Translations under genes and position numbers: made by a program | Notes under the pieces: model-generated | What the model was told of the DNA's origin: nothing | Databases searched by the model: none | The model's input: only the letters and a program-made list of their open reading frames with translations | Shown: piece after piece, positions 52,346 to 62,598 of the stretch | Position numbering within the stretch: position 1 is the first letter of the stretch | Layout of the letters: each line of letters starts with the position of its first letter | Source of the DNA: Tatumella citrea | GTDB taxonomy: Bacteria > Pseudomonadota > Gammaproteobacteria > Enterobacterales > Enterobacteriaceae | Direction: 5' to 3' | Length of the DNA stretch: 64,000 nt | NCBI RefSeq assembly: GCF_002163585.1 | Contig: NZ_CP015579.1 | Coordinates: forward strand, 2,046,001 to 2,110,000

Positions 52346-53569
52346 CTATCCCTGTAAAAGCCTGACCAATAACTCCCCACTGTACAATGCATCTTTAACC
52401 AGAGCCGTACCAGGTAAGGTGCCCGGCTGATTAAATTCGGCAGGTCGCAGACTGACCTGCTCACTGTAGGCGGGTAATGCTTCACGACAAATCGCAGCAG
52501 TTATGGCCGGAAACAAAATTTCTGCTGCACTATTCAGTGGAGAACCAATAAGAATATATTGCGGATTGAAAATATTGACCATCATTGCCAGACTACGGCC
52601 AACCAGCTCCCCTGCGGTGGTAATAATTTCGCAGGCCAGAGGATCACCATCCATAGCAGCACGGCACAACCAACGAGTATCCCTTTCTTCATCGTGCTTA
52701 TGTAACAGGCTGTCGGGTGTAGTAAGCATACGTTCGTGTGCCTGTTTTAACAGACTTTCGGTGCCAACAACGGTTTCAAGACAGCCGCGATTACCGCAGT
52801 AACATGCCTCTCCACTGGCATCAACCCGGGTATGCCCAATCTCAACCAGCGCAGAGCTGTTTTTATGCAGAAGTTGTCCCGCAGTGATCACCGCAGCCCC
52901 GACCTGCTTATCCATCACCAGTAATATGGCATCCCTGACGCCCCTGGCAGCCCCAAAATAATGCTCGGCCAGCATTCTCGCCGATATATCGTGCTGAATA
53001 TAGACGCTTAATCCGGTCTGGCGGTTCAGGCTCCGGGCCAGAGGGATATCTTTTTCCTGATGTTCTGGCAGCCGGTGCACCACGCCACTACGGGCATTGA
53101 TAAGCCCGGGTAACGTAATTGTAATGGCGGTAAGACGTTCAAGCACTGACTGATGGCGACTGAAAAACTGCTCAACTGCACCGATGATAAAATCTGCGAG
53201 CGGCATTAAAGGGTCTGTCGGGAAGTCTACCACTCCTCCGGTGACTGTTTTGCCACTCAGATCGCGCAGAGTCATCAGCAGACTACGGTTATGCAAGCGT
53301 ATTGCCAGAAAATGCCAGCCCTCACAATCCAGCTCCAGCCCGGTCGCGGGACGACCACGGTTGCCTGGCTCGGCTATTTCACATTCACGGACCAGATGAG
53401 CTTCCATCATCTCACGAACAATTTTGGTAATACTTGCCGGGGCGAGTTGAGCCAGTTTCGAAAGTTCAATTCGTGATACCGGCCCGTGCTGATCAATCAG
53501 GCGGTAAACAACGCCTGCGTTAATCTGCTTAATATGATCAATATGCCCAGGCTGGCTTTCTTCAAACAC
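52346..53569 (-). CDS. mlc: Global sugar repressor Mlc
   Basis: A 407-residue ROK-family repressor. An N-terminal winged helix (GPVSRIELSKLAQLAPASITKIV) is followed by the ROK domain with the zinc motif CYCGNRGCLET. In E. coli Mlc represses ptsG, manXYZ and malT and is released when unphosphorylated PtsG binds it at the membrane. Length and motifs match the E. coli protein. Confidence 0.95.
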   Translation of the reverse strand: MFEESQPGHIDHIKQINAGVVYRLIDQHGPVSRIELSKLAQLAPASITKIVREMMEAHLVRECEIAEPGNRGRPATGLELDCEGWHFLAIRLHNRSLLMTLRDLSGKTVTGGVVDFPTDPLMPLADFIIGAVEQFFSRHQSVLERLTAITITLPGLINARSGVVHRLPEHQEKDIPLARSLNRQTGLSVYIQHDISARMLAEHYFGAARGVRDAILLVMDKQVGAAVITAGQLLHKNSSALVEIGHTRVDASGEACYCGNRGCLETVVGTESLLKQAHERMLTTPDSLLHKHDEERDTRWLCRAAMDGDPLACEIITTAGELVGRSLAMMVNIFNPQYILIGSPLNSAAEILFPAITAAICREALPAYSEQVSLRPAEFNQPGTLPGTALVKDALYSGELLVRLLQG

Positions 53570-53686
53570 TCACCGCCCCTTTGGTTTTATTCGCTGATCG
53601 AAATAAAAAGAGTATGAGGTTTTCTACTAACAGTTACGTCAGGGGCCGGTGGAAATGTGACTGACTTCACAGAAGATTTATGACAG

Positions 53687-54577
53687 TCAGTTGACAGAGG
53701 ACATCAGTTCCAGCATATGCCGTAAAGGCGCCGTAATCTGCCGCTGTGCTGACCAGACCAGCCAGACCTCGGAACGAGCATCCGGTTCTGATAACTCCAG
53801 CCAGACAATTTCATTAAGCTTTGCACGACGAAATGAAGCCGGCAGAATAGAAACACCGAGTCCGGTCGCTACCAGGCCCAGAATAGCCATCGCATCTTCG
53901 ACTTCCAGAGTGATATTTGGGGTAATCTGGTAACGCAGCAGCAACCCCAGAATTTCCCCATACAGTGCAGTTCCCCCCTGATGGTCAAAAAACACAAATG
54001 GCTCATCACGTAAATCAGTGACAGAAATTTTACGTTGTCTGGCCAAATGGTGGTCGCGGTGAACTACCGCATACATGGCTTCTTTTTGCAGCAGGCAATA
54101 CTGTAAATCATCCGGCAGTTCAGTATTGCGCATAATGGCCAAATCCAGCCTGCCTTCCTGTAACGGCAGGAGCAACTGACGACTGTTCATTTCCTGCATG
54201 TGCAGATGCACGTCAGGGTATGCCAGACGGTACTGATAAACCACTTCGGAAATCCGTTTGATTAAGGGGGCTGACGAAGTAAAACCCAGCCTTAATTCCC
54301 CGCTGTCACCATAGTGCAATCGTGAGGCACGCTCGCTGGCCTGTTTCACCTGAGCCAGAATGGCCCTGGCATCATTCAAAAATTGTTTACCGGCAGACGT
54401 CAGCTCAACACGACGGTTATTACGGGCGAATAATCGTGCATCCACCGTCTCTTCCAGTTGTCTGATTTGCTGGCTTAGTGGAGGTTGAGAAATATTGAGC
54501 CGGCTGGCTGCCCGGCCAAAATGTAACTCTTCTGCCACTGCAATGAAGTAACGTAAGTGCCTCAGTTCAAGATTCAT
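53687..54577 (-). CDS. ynfL: LysR-family regulator YnfL
   Basis: A 296-residue LysR-type regulator (helix-turn-helix LHFGRAASRLNISQPPLSQQI) in the same position as E. coli ynfL, divergent from ynfM. It most likely controls the exporter gene ynfM, 92 bp away. Effector unknown. Confidence 0.92.
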   Translation of the reverse strand: MNLELRHLRYFIAVAEELHFGRAASRLNISQPPLSQQIRQLEETVDARLFARNNRRVELTSAGKQFLNDARAILAQVKQASERASRLHYGDSGELRLGFTSSAPLIKRISEVVYQYRLAYPDVHLHMQEMNSRQLLLPLQEGRLDLAIMRNTELPDDLQYCLLQKEAMYAVVHRDHHLARQRKISVTDLRDEPFVFFDHQGGTALYGEILGLLLRYQITPNITLEVEDAMAILGLVATGLGVSILPASFRRAKLNEIVWLELSEPDARSEVWLVWSAQRQITAPLRHMLELMSSVN

Positions 54578-54669
54578 ATTTTAGAAATATCATTTGAGAT
54601 TATTAATATATTAGACAACTTATTTGGCTTTTCCTAGAGTGAGCGGATACTAATCACTGAGGAATGTTC

Positions 54670-55935
54670 ATGAACAGCACGTCCCGGGCGACAACTCTTC
54701 CGTCAGCGGAAGAAGAGAGTCCTGCCCAACGCAGCGGTAAATCGCCTTATATTACCCGCGGCACTTCGTCATTTATCCAGGTTACCGTAGCTCTTTTTTC
54801 CGCCGGCCTTGCCACCTTTGCCCAGCTTTATTGTGTTCAGCCAATATTGCCGGTTCTTTCCCATCAGTTTGATATTTCCCCGGCGCTCAGTTCAGTATCA
54901 CTTTCTGTCTCTACCGCATGTATGGCACTTGGCCTGTTAATTACTGGGGCCATATCTGATGCTATCGGCCGTAAATCGATGATGGTTGGTGCCCTGATTC
55001 TGGCTGCCTGCTGTACTCTGGCTTCAGGGCTGATGACCAGCTGGACCGGCATACTTATCATGCGCGCACTGATTGGTTTATCACTCAGTGGTGTTGCTGC
55101 GGTGGCGATGACCTACCTTAGTGAAGAAATTCATCCCGGCGTGCTGGCCTTTACCATGGGCCTTTATATCAGCGGGAATTCCATCGGAGGGATGAGCGGA
55201 CGTTTACTGACCGGTGTGATTACTGATTTTTTTAACTGGCGGATAGCAATTCTCAGTATTGGTTGCTGTGCACTGGCTGCAGCGTTTATGTTCTGGAAAA
55301 TCTTACCTGATTCACGGCATTTCAGAGCCGTTCGATTACGCCCGAAAGTATTACTGATTAATTTCAGACTTCATTTCCGGGATAAAGGGTTGCCGCTGCT
55401 GTTTCTTATCGGTTTCCTGGTCATGGGGGCATTTGTCACCCTGTTTAATTATATCGGTTACCGTTTACTGCATGCGCCCTATTCTATGAGCCAGGCGACC
55501 GTCGGATTAATTTCGATCGTTTATCTTGCCGGCTCGTGGAGTTCGCCTAAAGCAGGTGCCATGAGTGTAAGGTTTGGCCGCGGTCCGGTATTCTTATTTT
55601 CAACCGGCCTGATGCTGGCTGGTGTGCTGATCACGCTGTTTTCTTCGGTCTGGATGATCCTGCCGGGTCTGTTGATGTTCACCGGTGGCTTTTTCGCCGC
55701 ACACTCCATTGCCAGTAGCTGGATTGGACTTCGTGCTAAACGGGCTAAAGGCCAGGCATCTTCGATGTACCTGTTCAGTTATTACCTGGGTTCGAGTGTT
55801 GCAGGCACTTCCGGTGGTATCTTCTGGCGCAATTATGGCTGGCCGGGTGTTACCGCATTTATTGCCGTGCTGTTGGTTTTAGCACTCTTTGTTGGTTATA
55901 AACTGATGCAACGGGTACAAACAGTTCCCCGCTAA
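54670..55935 (+). CDS. ynfM: Major facilitator superfamily exporter YnfM
   Basis: A 421-residue MFS transporter with 12 helices, collinear with E. coli YnfM. Landmarks are the YCVQPILPVLSHQF segment in the first helix pair and GAISDAIGRKSMM, the MFS loop between helices 2 and 3. An ATG at 54664 and this one are both in frame; the GAGGA ribosome binding site (54658-54662) is better spaced from 54670. Divergent from ynfL. Drug or metabolite export is likely. Confidence 0.92.
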   Translation: MNSTSRATTLPSAEEESPAQRSGKSPYITRGTSSFIQVTVALFSAGLATFAQLYCVQPILPVLSHQFDISPALSSVSLSVSTACMALGLLITGAISDAIGRKSMMVGALILAACCTLASGLMTSWTGILIMRALIGLSLSGVAAVAMTYLSEEIHPGVLAFTMGLYISGNSIGGMSGRLLTGVITDFFNWRIAILSIGCCALAAAFMFWKILPDSRHFRAVRLRPKVLLINFRLHFRDKGLPLLFLIGFLVMGAFVTLFNYIGYRLLHAPYSMSQATVGLISIVYLAGSWSSPKAGAMSVRFGRGPVFLFSTGLMLAGVLITLFSSVWMILPGLLMFTGGFFAAHSIASSWIGLRAKRAKGQASSMYLFSYYLGSSVAGTSGGIFWRNYGWPGVTAFIAVLLVLALFVGYKLMQRVQTVPR

Positions 55936-55945
55936 ATCTCCTGCC

Positions 55946-55977
55946 TGCTGCCGGTACTATTCAGATTACCGGCAGCA
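55946..55977 (+). terminator. Hairpin after ynfM
   Basis: TGCTGCCGGTA / TACCGGCAGCA, a perfect 11-bp stem with a 10-nt loop, 11 bp past the stop. Confidence 0.65.
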
Positions 55978-56118
55978 AACCCGCCCATGTTGATAATTTC
56001 AGCCCGTAATAATTTTTAATTAAAATTATAATCCTGCCTATACTTTTCTTCACATTGTTCATTGTAACATGTCGATAACATTGACACCTGAACTGCCTGA
56101 TTGCAGACGGAGAACGCT

Positions 56119-56676
56119 ATGCCGGATTTTCAGAATAAATATCAGCACTGGCAAATCCGCCTGCACTGGTTAACATTACTGTTACTGATCATCGTTTACA
56201 GTACTATTGAGCTGCGCGGGTTTGCGACACGGGGATCCTGGCAGGGTAAAACGATAATCGTAACTCATTTCAGTTGCGGCATTCTGGTGTTTGCGGTGAT
56301 GTGTGTCCGGCTATTACTTCGTTTTCGTTATCCGGCACCACCGGTAACACCACCTTTGAAACAGTGGCAGCATCTGCTTTCTTCTCTGGCTCATAAACTC
56401 TTATATCTGTTATTTCTGGTATTACCGATACTGGGTGTATCTTCCCGCTATGTCCGTGGCCAACAATGGCTGGTGTTTGGTATTCCTATGCCGGTGACGG
56501 ATCATCCGGATTTCACCCTCAGCCGCCAAATCATTAACTGGCATGAGACACTGGCTAATTTTGGCTACTGGCTGATTGGATTACATGCCCTTGCCGCTAT
56601 CGCACACCATTTTCTGTTCCGCGATGACACACTGCTAAGAATGATGCCAACACGGCGTCGTTCATCACGTAAATGA
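56119..56676 (+). CDS. Cytochrome b561 family protein
   Basis: A 185-residue di-haem membrane protein of the CybB/YodB group with four helices. Candidate haem-ligand His residues are in QIRLHWLTLL, THFSCG, LAHKLLYLL and LIGLHALAAIAHH. It is thought to oxidise ubiquinol, in E. coli with superoxide as acceptor. The ATG at 56119 follows GGAGAACGCT. It is unclear whether it is the cybB or yodB orthologue. Confidence 0.87.
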   Translation: MPDFQNKYQHWQIRLHWLTLLLLIIVYSTIELRGFATRGSWQGKTIIVTHFSCGILVFAVMCVRLLLRFRYPAPPVTPPLKQWQHLLSSLAHKLLYLLFLVLPILGVSSRYVRGQQWLVFGIPMPVTDHPDFTLSRQIINWHETLANFGYWLIGLHALAAIAHHFLFRDDTLLRMMPTRRRSSRK

Positions 56677-56790
56677 ATCGTTTTTGCAGAAGATAAGCTG
56701 AATTAAGGGTTTAATCCTGTCTTTAAATTCGTCACAATAGCAGCACTTTGTGAGTTAGATCACTTAATGCTGAGGAAAACCCTTTTTCTT

Positions 56791-58011
56791 ATGACCGCCG
56801 AATCACCCTCCGTCAATGAAAGTCCGTTACATTCCCGTCCCGTGTCCCGCAAAACAGCGTGGCTACGGGTACTGTTGATGGCTGTCGCCGCCTTTATCTT
56901 TAATACCACGGAGTTTGTACCCGTCGGTTTACTGTCTGATATTGGAACCAGTTTCGGTATGCAAACTGCCGATGTGGGGATTATGCTGACGATCTACGCC
57001 TGGTGTGTAGCTCTGTTGTCACTGCCATTAATGTTGCTTACCCGCAATGTTGAGCGACGAATTTTACTGGTTATTCTGTTTTCAATTTTTATTGCCAGCC
57101 ATGTGCTCTCAGCTGTCGCCTGGAACTTCAATGCATTACTGGTTTCCCGCATCGGGATCGCGGTAACCCATGCGGTTTTCTGGTCAATTAACGCATCGCT
57201 GGCTATCCGGATTGCACCTCCGGGTAAAAAAACCCAGGCCCTGAGTATGATTGCAACAGGAACTGCACTGGCTATGGTTCTGGGTGTCCCGCTTGGGCGG
57301 ATAATCGGACAGACCATGGGCTGGCGTACAACCTTTGGCATTATTGCGGTTTCTTCACTGGTGTTGATGGTAATGCTTGCCAGACTGCTGCCAAAACTGC
57401 CAAGTGAACATACTGGTTCGTTAAAAAGCCTGCCAATGCTGATTCGCCGTCCGGCGCTGATGAGCATGTATCTGCTGGTTACACTGGTAGTGACAGCCCA
57501 TTATACCGCTTACAGCTACATTGAACCCTTTATGCAGCAACTGGCTCAACAGGGTGCTAATTTCACTACCCTGCTGTTACTGCTGTTCGGGGCTGCAGGT
57601 ATCTTTGGCAGCGTGCTGTTCAGTACCCTGGGTAAACGCTTTCCTTCGTCACTCCTTTCCGGAGCGATAGCAGCCATAACTCTTTGCATGGGGCTGTTCT
57701 TAGTCACCTCAACGCATGCTCCGGCAATCATGACCGTCTGTATTGTCTGGGGAATTGCAATGATGCTGATTAACCTGTCGATGCAGGTGCGGGTTTTGTC
57801 ACTGGCACCGGATGCAACCGATGTGTCAATGTCACTGATGTCAGGCATTTATAATATTGGGATTGGTGCTGGCGCGTTGATCGGTAATCAGGTCATCAGC
57901 CATCTGGGAATGAATCTCGTAGGCTATGTAGGATCTGCATTTGCACTGATTAGCCTGGTGTGGTGTCTGTACAGTCTGAAAAAATACCCGCAACTTCGTT
58001 CTAATCTGTGA
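56791..58011 (+). CDS. sotB: Sugar efflux transporter SotB
   Basis: A 406-residue MFS exporter matching E. coli SotB (YdeA), which exports arabinose and IPTG-like sugars. Shared blocks include [42 protein letters not shown] and [18 protein letters not shown]. An ATG at 56767 is also in frame and adds eight residues; the ribosome binding site evidence is ambiguous (TGAGGA lies between the two). Confidence 0.92.
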   Translation: MTAESPSVNESPLHSRPVSRKTAWLRVLLMAVAAFIFNTTEFVPVGLLSDIGTSFGMQTADVGIMLTIYAWCVALLSLPLMLLTRNVERRILLVILFSIFIASHVLSAVAWNFNALLVSRIGIAVTHAVFWSINASLAIRIAPPGKKTQALSMIATGTALAMVLGVPLGRIIGQTMGWRTTFGIIAVSSLVLMVMLARLLPKLPSEHTGSLKSLPMLIRRPALMSMYLLVTLVVTAHYTAYSYIEPFMQQLAQQGANFTTLLLLLFGAAGIFGSVLFSTLGKRFPSSLLSGAIAAITLCMGLFLVTSTHAPAIMTVCIVWGIAMMLINLSMQVRVLSLAPDATDVSMSLMSGIYNIGIGAGALIGNQVISHLGMNLVGYVGSAFALISLVWCLYSLKKYPQLRSNL

Positions 58012-58102
58012 AATTATCCCAGGCCAGCCGGGGATAATGCCATTATATTTAGTGCGCCGGCAGTTCGTTAATCGTGCTACTGGCGCCATTTTTTTTCACT
58101 GA

Positions 58103-58387
58103 CTAAATGCCTTTTTCCCGTGCAGCAACGGAGCTGTACATCTCACTACGGCCAATAACCTGATGATTCGCGGCTTTCAGCGTAAAGTAAGGGGCATCAT
58201 TTTTGGCTGTCAGACGTTCATAATTATGATCTTCGGGACTATTTTTCTGTACCGAGGCAATGCCATTCAGACAACCGCTTTTATTCACATAGCCCTCACT
58301 GCTGAGGATCACTTCTCCGTTAGCAGCTTTCAGACGGAAATAGTATTGCTGATCTTTTCCCAGAAAAACTTCATACTTTCCACTCAT
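58103..58387 (-). CDS. DUF1508 (YegP-like) protein, short at the C-terminus
   Basis: A 94-residue protein with two tandem DUF1508 repeats: YYFRLKAANGEVILSSEGY and YFTLKAANHQVIGRSEMY. E. coli YegP has 110 residues; here the second repeat ends at REKGI followed directly by a stop, so the ASVKxN end of the repeat is missing. It may still fold. Function unknown. Confidence 0.85.
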   Translation of the reverse strand: MSGKYEVFLGKDQQYYFRLKAANGEVILSSEGYVNKSGCLNGIASVQKNSPEDHNYERLTAKNDAPYFTLKAANHQVIGRSEMYSSVAAREKGI

Positions 58388-58474
58388 CGTTGAATCTCCG
58401 AAGTAAATGTACCCCGCTAAGTGTTTTCCGTGATGACTGAGAATGCAATGTTGCCCGCTAAAAAATCGCAGCGA

Positions 58475-59374
58475 TTATTCTGAAAACACAGTCTGGTCGG
58501 CCAGAGATATCAGCCAGCAGGCAAAATCATGCAGTGCTGAATGTTCCTGCCCGACAGTGGCTGGCAGTATCAGACAGAAAGTTTTACTGAGTAAGGCCGA
58601 ATGGCTCCAGGGAGAAACCAGTTGCCCCGTAGCAAGCTCTCTTTGAACATACACTTCCGGAATCAATGCCACCCCGTCACCGGCAACAGCAACGGCTATC
58701 GCCATCTCATGCAGATCCACAATAGCGCCCTGCAACGGATGATCGAGGTGAATACCTGCGATATCAGCGAAATGTGCCCAGGCGTCGGGATTTTGCCGGC
58801 GATGAATCCGCGGTAACCGGTTCAGTAATTGCTGAGGGTCTTCTCCGGTCATTAACTGCGGGTGACACACCGCGATCAGCCGTTCGCGGAACAAATGCCT
58901 GACCTGCATGCCTGCCCAGGCAGGATGGTCAAAATGGAGAGCAGCATCCAGCCCACTGCCACTGAGAATAAACGGGTCACTACTGGCGGTGATATTCAGG
59001 GTAATGTCCGGATGCTGTTGTCTGAAACTTTTCAGTCTGGGGATCAACCAGCGGCTGGCAAAGGTAGGTGATACTGCCAGTTCAAGATTTCGCTGGCTGG
59101 CGATACTGCCGCTTACCGAACGGGTATCCCGGTCAAAACGTTCGAGGGTCTCCCGGACCGACTTGGCATAGCGTGCCCCGGTAGCATTCAGGCTAACCCG
59201 GTTTCCGGAGCGCTCAAACAACCTGCACTCCAGTAACGTTTCCAGCCGGGCTATCTGCCGGCTGATGGCACCTTCAGTCAGAGCGAGCTCATCGGCTGCC
59301 CTGGCAAAATTACCGTGCCTGGCAGCAGCTTCAAATGCCAGTAATGACGCAGTGCCGGGAATCTTTTTACGCAT
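58475..59374 (-). CDS. LysR-family regulator (GcvA-like)
   Basis: A 299-residue LysR-type regulator with the GcvA/AmpR-type opening SLLAFEAAARHGNFARAADELALTEGA and the segment SPTFASRWLIPRL. The ATG at 59374 gives the standard family start; a longer frame to 59452 lacks support. No target gene is adjacent, as the neighbours are a YegP-like gene and smrA. Confidence 0.87.
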   Translation of the reverse strand: MRKKIPGTASLLAFEAAARHGNFARAADELALTEGAISRQIARLETLLECRLFERSGNRVSLNATGARYAKSVRETLERFDRDTRSVSGSIASQRNLELAVSPTFASRWLIPRLKSFRQQHPDITLNITASSDPFILSGSGLDAALHFDHPAWAGMQVRHLFRERLIAVCHPQLMTGEDPQQLLNRLPRIHRRQNPDAWAHFADIAGIHLDHPLQGAIVDLHEMAIAVAVAGDGVALIPEVYVQRELATGQLVSPWSHSALLSKTFCLILPATVGQEHSALHDFACWLISLADQTVFSE

Positions 59375-59578
59375 CCAAATCCTGTTTTGCTGAAAAATTG
59401 AGTGTGGTTTAGGCCACGTGCCACCGCATGTATTCGGATGTACCGGAGTCATGCTGCTTAAAGTGACTGATGAATCAGCAAACCGCCGACAGATTGCCGT
59501 CTCGGCTCAACCGCAGATAAAAAGGTAGTCAGCTCCACTGAGATAAAGCACTGGCAAAGGTCTGCAGGTCAGAAGCCG

Positions 59579-60139
59579 TTATCTGCTGCGCCCGCCATGG
59601 AGTTCACGATTTTGCTCACGTAACTCTTCTGGTTTGCGTAAGGAGACGTACATTGCACCGCTGCCCCCGTGCCGTTGATGAGCCACGCAAAATGCCTGAA
59701 CCTGAGAAAACTGAGGTAACCAGTGGGTCAGATAACTGCGGATGATATTACTGTGGCTGGTCTCCTCGCGGGATTTTCCATGAATGATCAGTACATTCCT
59801 CCCGCCCCTGCGGATGATTTCAGTCATAAATTCATAGACAGATTGCCTGGCCTGTTCGACGCTCTGGCGGATCAGAAACAAGCTGCCATCCAGTGAATAA
59901 GCTCCACGGCGCAATTTATCAACAACTCCGGTTTGCAGCCCTTCAGCCCGAAAGGTTGCCGGGGTCATCAGTGACAAAGGGGTAATCCGGTCTTTGAGCA
60001 GGAAATTTGTATTTATCGTTTCACTGCGCGGCAGAACCTTGTTAACCGAACGGGGAATGTGGATCTTCTGGTTATTTTTTATCGGATTAACATCATTAAC
60101 CGCCAGGCTAAATAATGTGTGATCATCAGGATTCGTCAT
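59579..60139 (-). CDS. smrA: Smr-domain endonuclease-like protein SmrA (YdaL)
   Basis: A 186-residue protein like E. coli YdaL. The C-terminal Smr domain carries the characteristic LIIHGKSREETSHSNIIRSYLTHWL and HGGSGAMYVSLRK motifs, which in E. coli give DNA/RNA nicking activity. AGGAG lies six bases before the ATG at 60139. It is divergent from fnr, near which ydaL also lies in E. coli. Confidence 0.92.
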   Translation of the reverse strand: MTNPDDHTLFSLAVNDVNPIKNNQKIHIPRSVNKVLPRSETINTNFLLKDRITPLSLMTPATFRAEGLQTGVVDKLRRGAYSLDGSLFLIRQSVEQARQSVYEFMTEIIRRGGRNVLIIHGKSREETSHSNIIRSYLTHWLPQFSQVQAFCVAHQRHGGSGAMYVSLRKPEELREQNRELHGGRSR

Positions 60140-60481
60140 AACCACTCCTGTAGGGGAAGTAACACTAAGCGACCGATCAAAGAATAGCGTTTCTAACGTC
60201 GATTTTCAGCATTAAAGCGCTTATCTTCGATCAATTACCCTCCGGACAATCAGCGTAGAGTGACCGTGCGGGTAACAATTTGCATTATTTGGATAACCAC
60301 ATTTATCTTGTGGCAACAAATTAGTTTATACTCCTCAGCAGATAAGCAGATGAATTTACAGGTCATTTACAAAATTATTTGAAATTATAAAAATATTTTA
60401 GAAAACGATGTAATGTAAGCCTGTTTTTCTTCGCGAAAAATGTTAAAATTCGTACAAGTTAATAACTACCGGAACTGAATT
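60140..60481. promoter_or_regulatory. Divergent smrA-fnr promoter region
   Basis: 342 bp, AT-rich towards fnr, with no gene. I could not find a good FNR box (TTGAT-4-ATCAA); TTCGATCAATTA at about 60227-60238 contains only one half. Confidence 0.35.
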
Positions 60482-61237
60482 ATGATTCCAGAAAAAAGGA
60501 TTATTCGTCGCGTTCAATCTGGCGGTTGTGCCATCCACTGCCAGGACTGTAGCATTAACCAGTTATGCATTCCCTTCACGCTTAACGAGCATGAACTGGA
60601 TCAGCTGGATAATATTATCGAACGTAAGAAACCTATCCAGAAAGGCCAGTCTTTGTTCAAGGCAGGTGATGAGCTGAAATCCCTTTACGCTATTCGTTCC
60701 GGTACGTTAAAAAGTTACACCATTACCGAACAGGGCGATGAGCAAATTACCGGGTTCCATCTGGCCGGTGATTTAGTAGGTTTCGATGCCATTATCAGCA
60801 GCCACCATCCAAGCTTTTCTCAGGCTCTCGAAACGTCGATGGTCTGTGAAATCCCGTTTGAAACACTGGACGATCTCTCCGGAAAAATGCCGGCACTACG
60901 TCAGCAAATGATGCGTCTGATGAGCGGTGAAATTAAAAGTGACCAGGACATGATTCTTTTATTGTCGAAAAAGAGCGCTGAAGAGCGTCTGGCTGCTTTT
61001 ATCTGGAACCTGTCTCGTCGCTTTGCACAGCGAGGTTTCTCACAGCGTGAGTTCCGTCTGACCATGACCCGTGGAGATATCGGAAATTACCTGGGGCTTA
61101 CCGTTGAGACCATCAGCCGCCTGCTGGGTCGTTTTCAGAAGAGCGGGATGTTGGCAGTGAAAGGTAAATACATCACTATCGAAAATCATCCGATGCTGAC
61201 CGAACTGGCCGGACAGACAGTTCCCTGTCACTCCTGA
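60482..61237 (+). CDS. fnr: Oxygen-sensing regulator FNR
   Basis: A 251-residue CRP-family regulator, nearly identical to E. coli FNR. The [4Fe-4S] ligands Cys20, Cys23, Cys29 and Cys122 are present; residue 16 is also Cys. The DNA-recognition helix [12 protein letters not shown] keeps the Glu, Ser and Arg that read the FNR box. It switches metabolism between aerobic and anaerobic modes. uspE follows 125 bp later, as in E. coli. Confidence 0.97.
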   Translation: MIPEKRIIRRVQSGGCAIHCQDCSINQLCIPFTLNEHELDQLDNIIERKKPIQKGQSLFKAGDELKSLYAIRSGTLKSYTITEQGDEQITGFHLAGDLVGFDAIISSHHPSFSQALETSMVCEIPFETLDDLSGKMPALRQQMMRLMSGEIKSDQDMILLLSKKSAEERLAAFIWNLSRRFAQRGFSQREFRLTMTRGDIGNYLGLTVETISRLLGRFQKSGMLAVKGKYITIENHPMLTELAGQTVPCHS

Positions 61238-61362
61238 GCCAGAGATAAGCAGAACAGCGTGACATCCTGTCACTCTGCTCTGCTTTTAATTTCTCCTCTT
61301 CTCCCGCAAGGCAACTTAGGCTATCTTTAAGTGAATTAAGCCTTTTGCAAGGAGATGTCATT

Positions 61363-62319
61363 ATGTCCAGATATCAAAATGTCCTGGTAGCTATTGACTC
61401 AGAGCAGGATGACCAGCCAGCGCTGCGGCGTGCGGTATATCTGAATCAACGCATCGGCGGCAAGATTAAAGCCTTCCTCGCTATTTATGATTTCTCGTAT
61501 GAGATGACTACCCTGCTGTCTCCTGATGAACGAACCAGTATGCGTCAGGGCGTAATTAATCAGCGTACTGAATGGATCCGCCAACAAGCTAAGGCCTATA
61601 TAGATTCTGGTGTCGATATTGAAATCAAAGTGGTCTGGCATAACCGGCCACACGAAGCCATTATTCAGGAAGTATTGCAGTTTAAACATGATTTAGTCCT
61701 GAAAATGGCCCACCAGTATGACCGGCTGGAATCCGTGATTTTCACTCCCACCGACTGGCATATATTACGTAAATGTCCGAGCCCGGTCTGGATGGTTAAA
61801 GACCAGCCATGGCCAGAAGGTGGTAAAGCGCTGGTGGCAGTAAACCTTGCCAGCGAAGAACCACAGCATGACGCGCTGAACCAGAAACTGGTCAGAGAAA
61901 GCCAGTTACTGGCCGATATGGTCAACCATACTGAAGTTCATCTGGTCGGGGCCTATCCGCTCACCCCCGTGAACATAGCCATTGAACTCCCTGACTTTGA
62001 TCCGCAAACTTATAATGATGCCATCCGTGGTCAGCACCTGATCGCTATGAAAACACTGCGTCAAAAATTCTCTATTGCCGATGAGTTTACTCATGTCGAT
62101 AAAGGCGAACCTGATGAAGTGATTCCTGCACTGGCCAGCAGTCTGGATGCAGGGGTTGTGGTGCTGGGAACAGTAGGCCGTACAGGACTCTCCGCAGCTT
62201 TCCTCGGGAATACCGCGGAACAGGTGATCGATCATCTGCGCTGTGACCTGCTGGTGTTTAAACCTGACGACTTTGTTGCTCCGGAACTGGACAACGAAGA
62301 AGAAACGCCATCGGCCTGA
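61363..62319 (+). CDS. uspE: Universal stress protein E
   Basis: A 318-residue tandem Usp protein matching E. coli UspE (YdaA): first domain from [14 protein letters not shown], second from about residue 160 with the ATP-loop motif [26 protein letters not shown] precedes the ATG at 61363. UspE responds to stress and starvation and affects adhesion and motility in E. coli. A perfect hairpin follows. Confidence 0.95.
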   Translation: MSRYQNVLVAIDSEQDDQPALRRAVYLNQRIGGKIKAFLAIYDFSYEMTTLLSPDERTSMRQGVINQRTEWIRQQAKAYIDSGVDIEIKVVWHNRPHEAIIQEVLQFKHDLVLKMAHQYDRLESVIFTPTDWHILRKCPSPVWMVKDQPWPEGGKALVAVNLASEEPQHDALNQKLVRESQLLADMVNHTEVHLVGAYPLTPVNIAIELPDFDPQTYNDAIRGQHLIAMKTLRQKFSIADEFTHVDKGEPDEVIPALASSLDAGVVVLGTVGRTGLSAAFLGNTAEQVIDHLRCDLLVFKPDDFVAPELDNEEETPSA

Positions 62320-62333
62320 TTTTTTCTCTGCCC

Positions 62334-62358
62334 TGCTGCTGCCAGGCTGGCAGCAGCA
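62334..62358 (+). terminator. Hairpin after uspE
   Basis: TGCTGCTGCCA-GGC-TGGCAGCAGCA, a perfect 11-bp stem 14 bp past the stop, without a T-run. Confidence 0.65.
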
Positions 62359-62598
62359 ACACCAATTGTACTTAACCCACCTTATTTTCCTGCTACAGTG
62401 CGTTTTAAGTCTGCTTCATCGTAATGTCATAATATTTCCGCAATCTCCTGAATCTTCTTTTTTTATCTGTGGCAGGATAAATGCATAAATTGACTGAGAC
62501 AGCACAATTATTACATGCAATAATCGAAACCAAACAGGTTACACATCAACGTCCGGGACGGTTTCGTACTCTTTTGAGCAAGGCGAAGGATTATTTTT

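Noticed and set aside
56994..57467. 157-codon open frame on the minus strand
   Set aside because: Antisense to sotB, which is well supported over its full length; the peptide has no recognisable features.
60227..60238. Possible FNR box in the smrA-fnr intergenic region
   Set aside because: Only one half (GATCAA) matches the TTGAT-4-ATCAA consensus; the other half does not.
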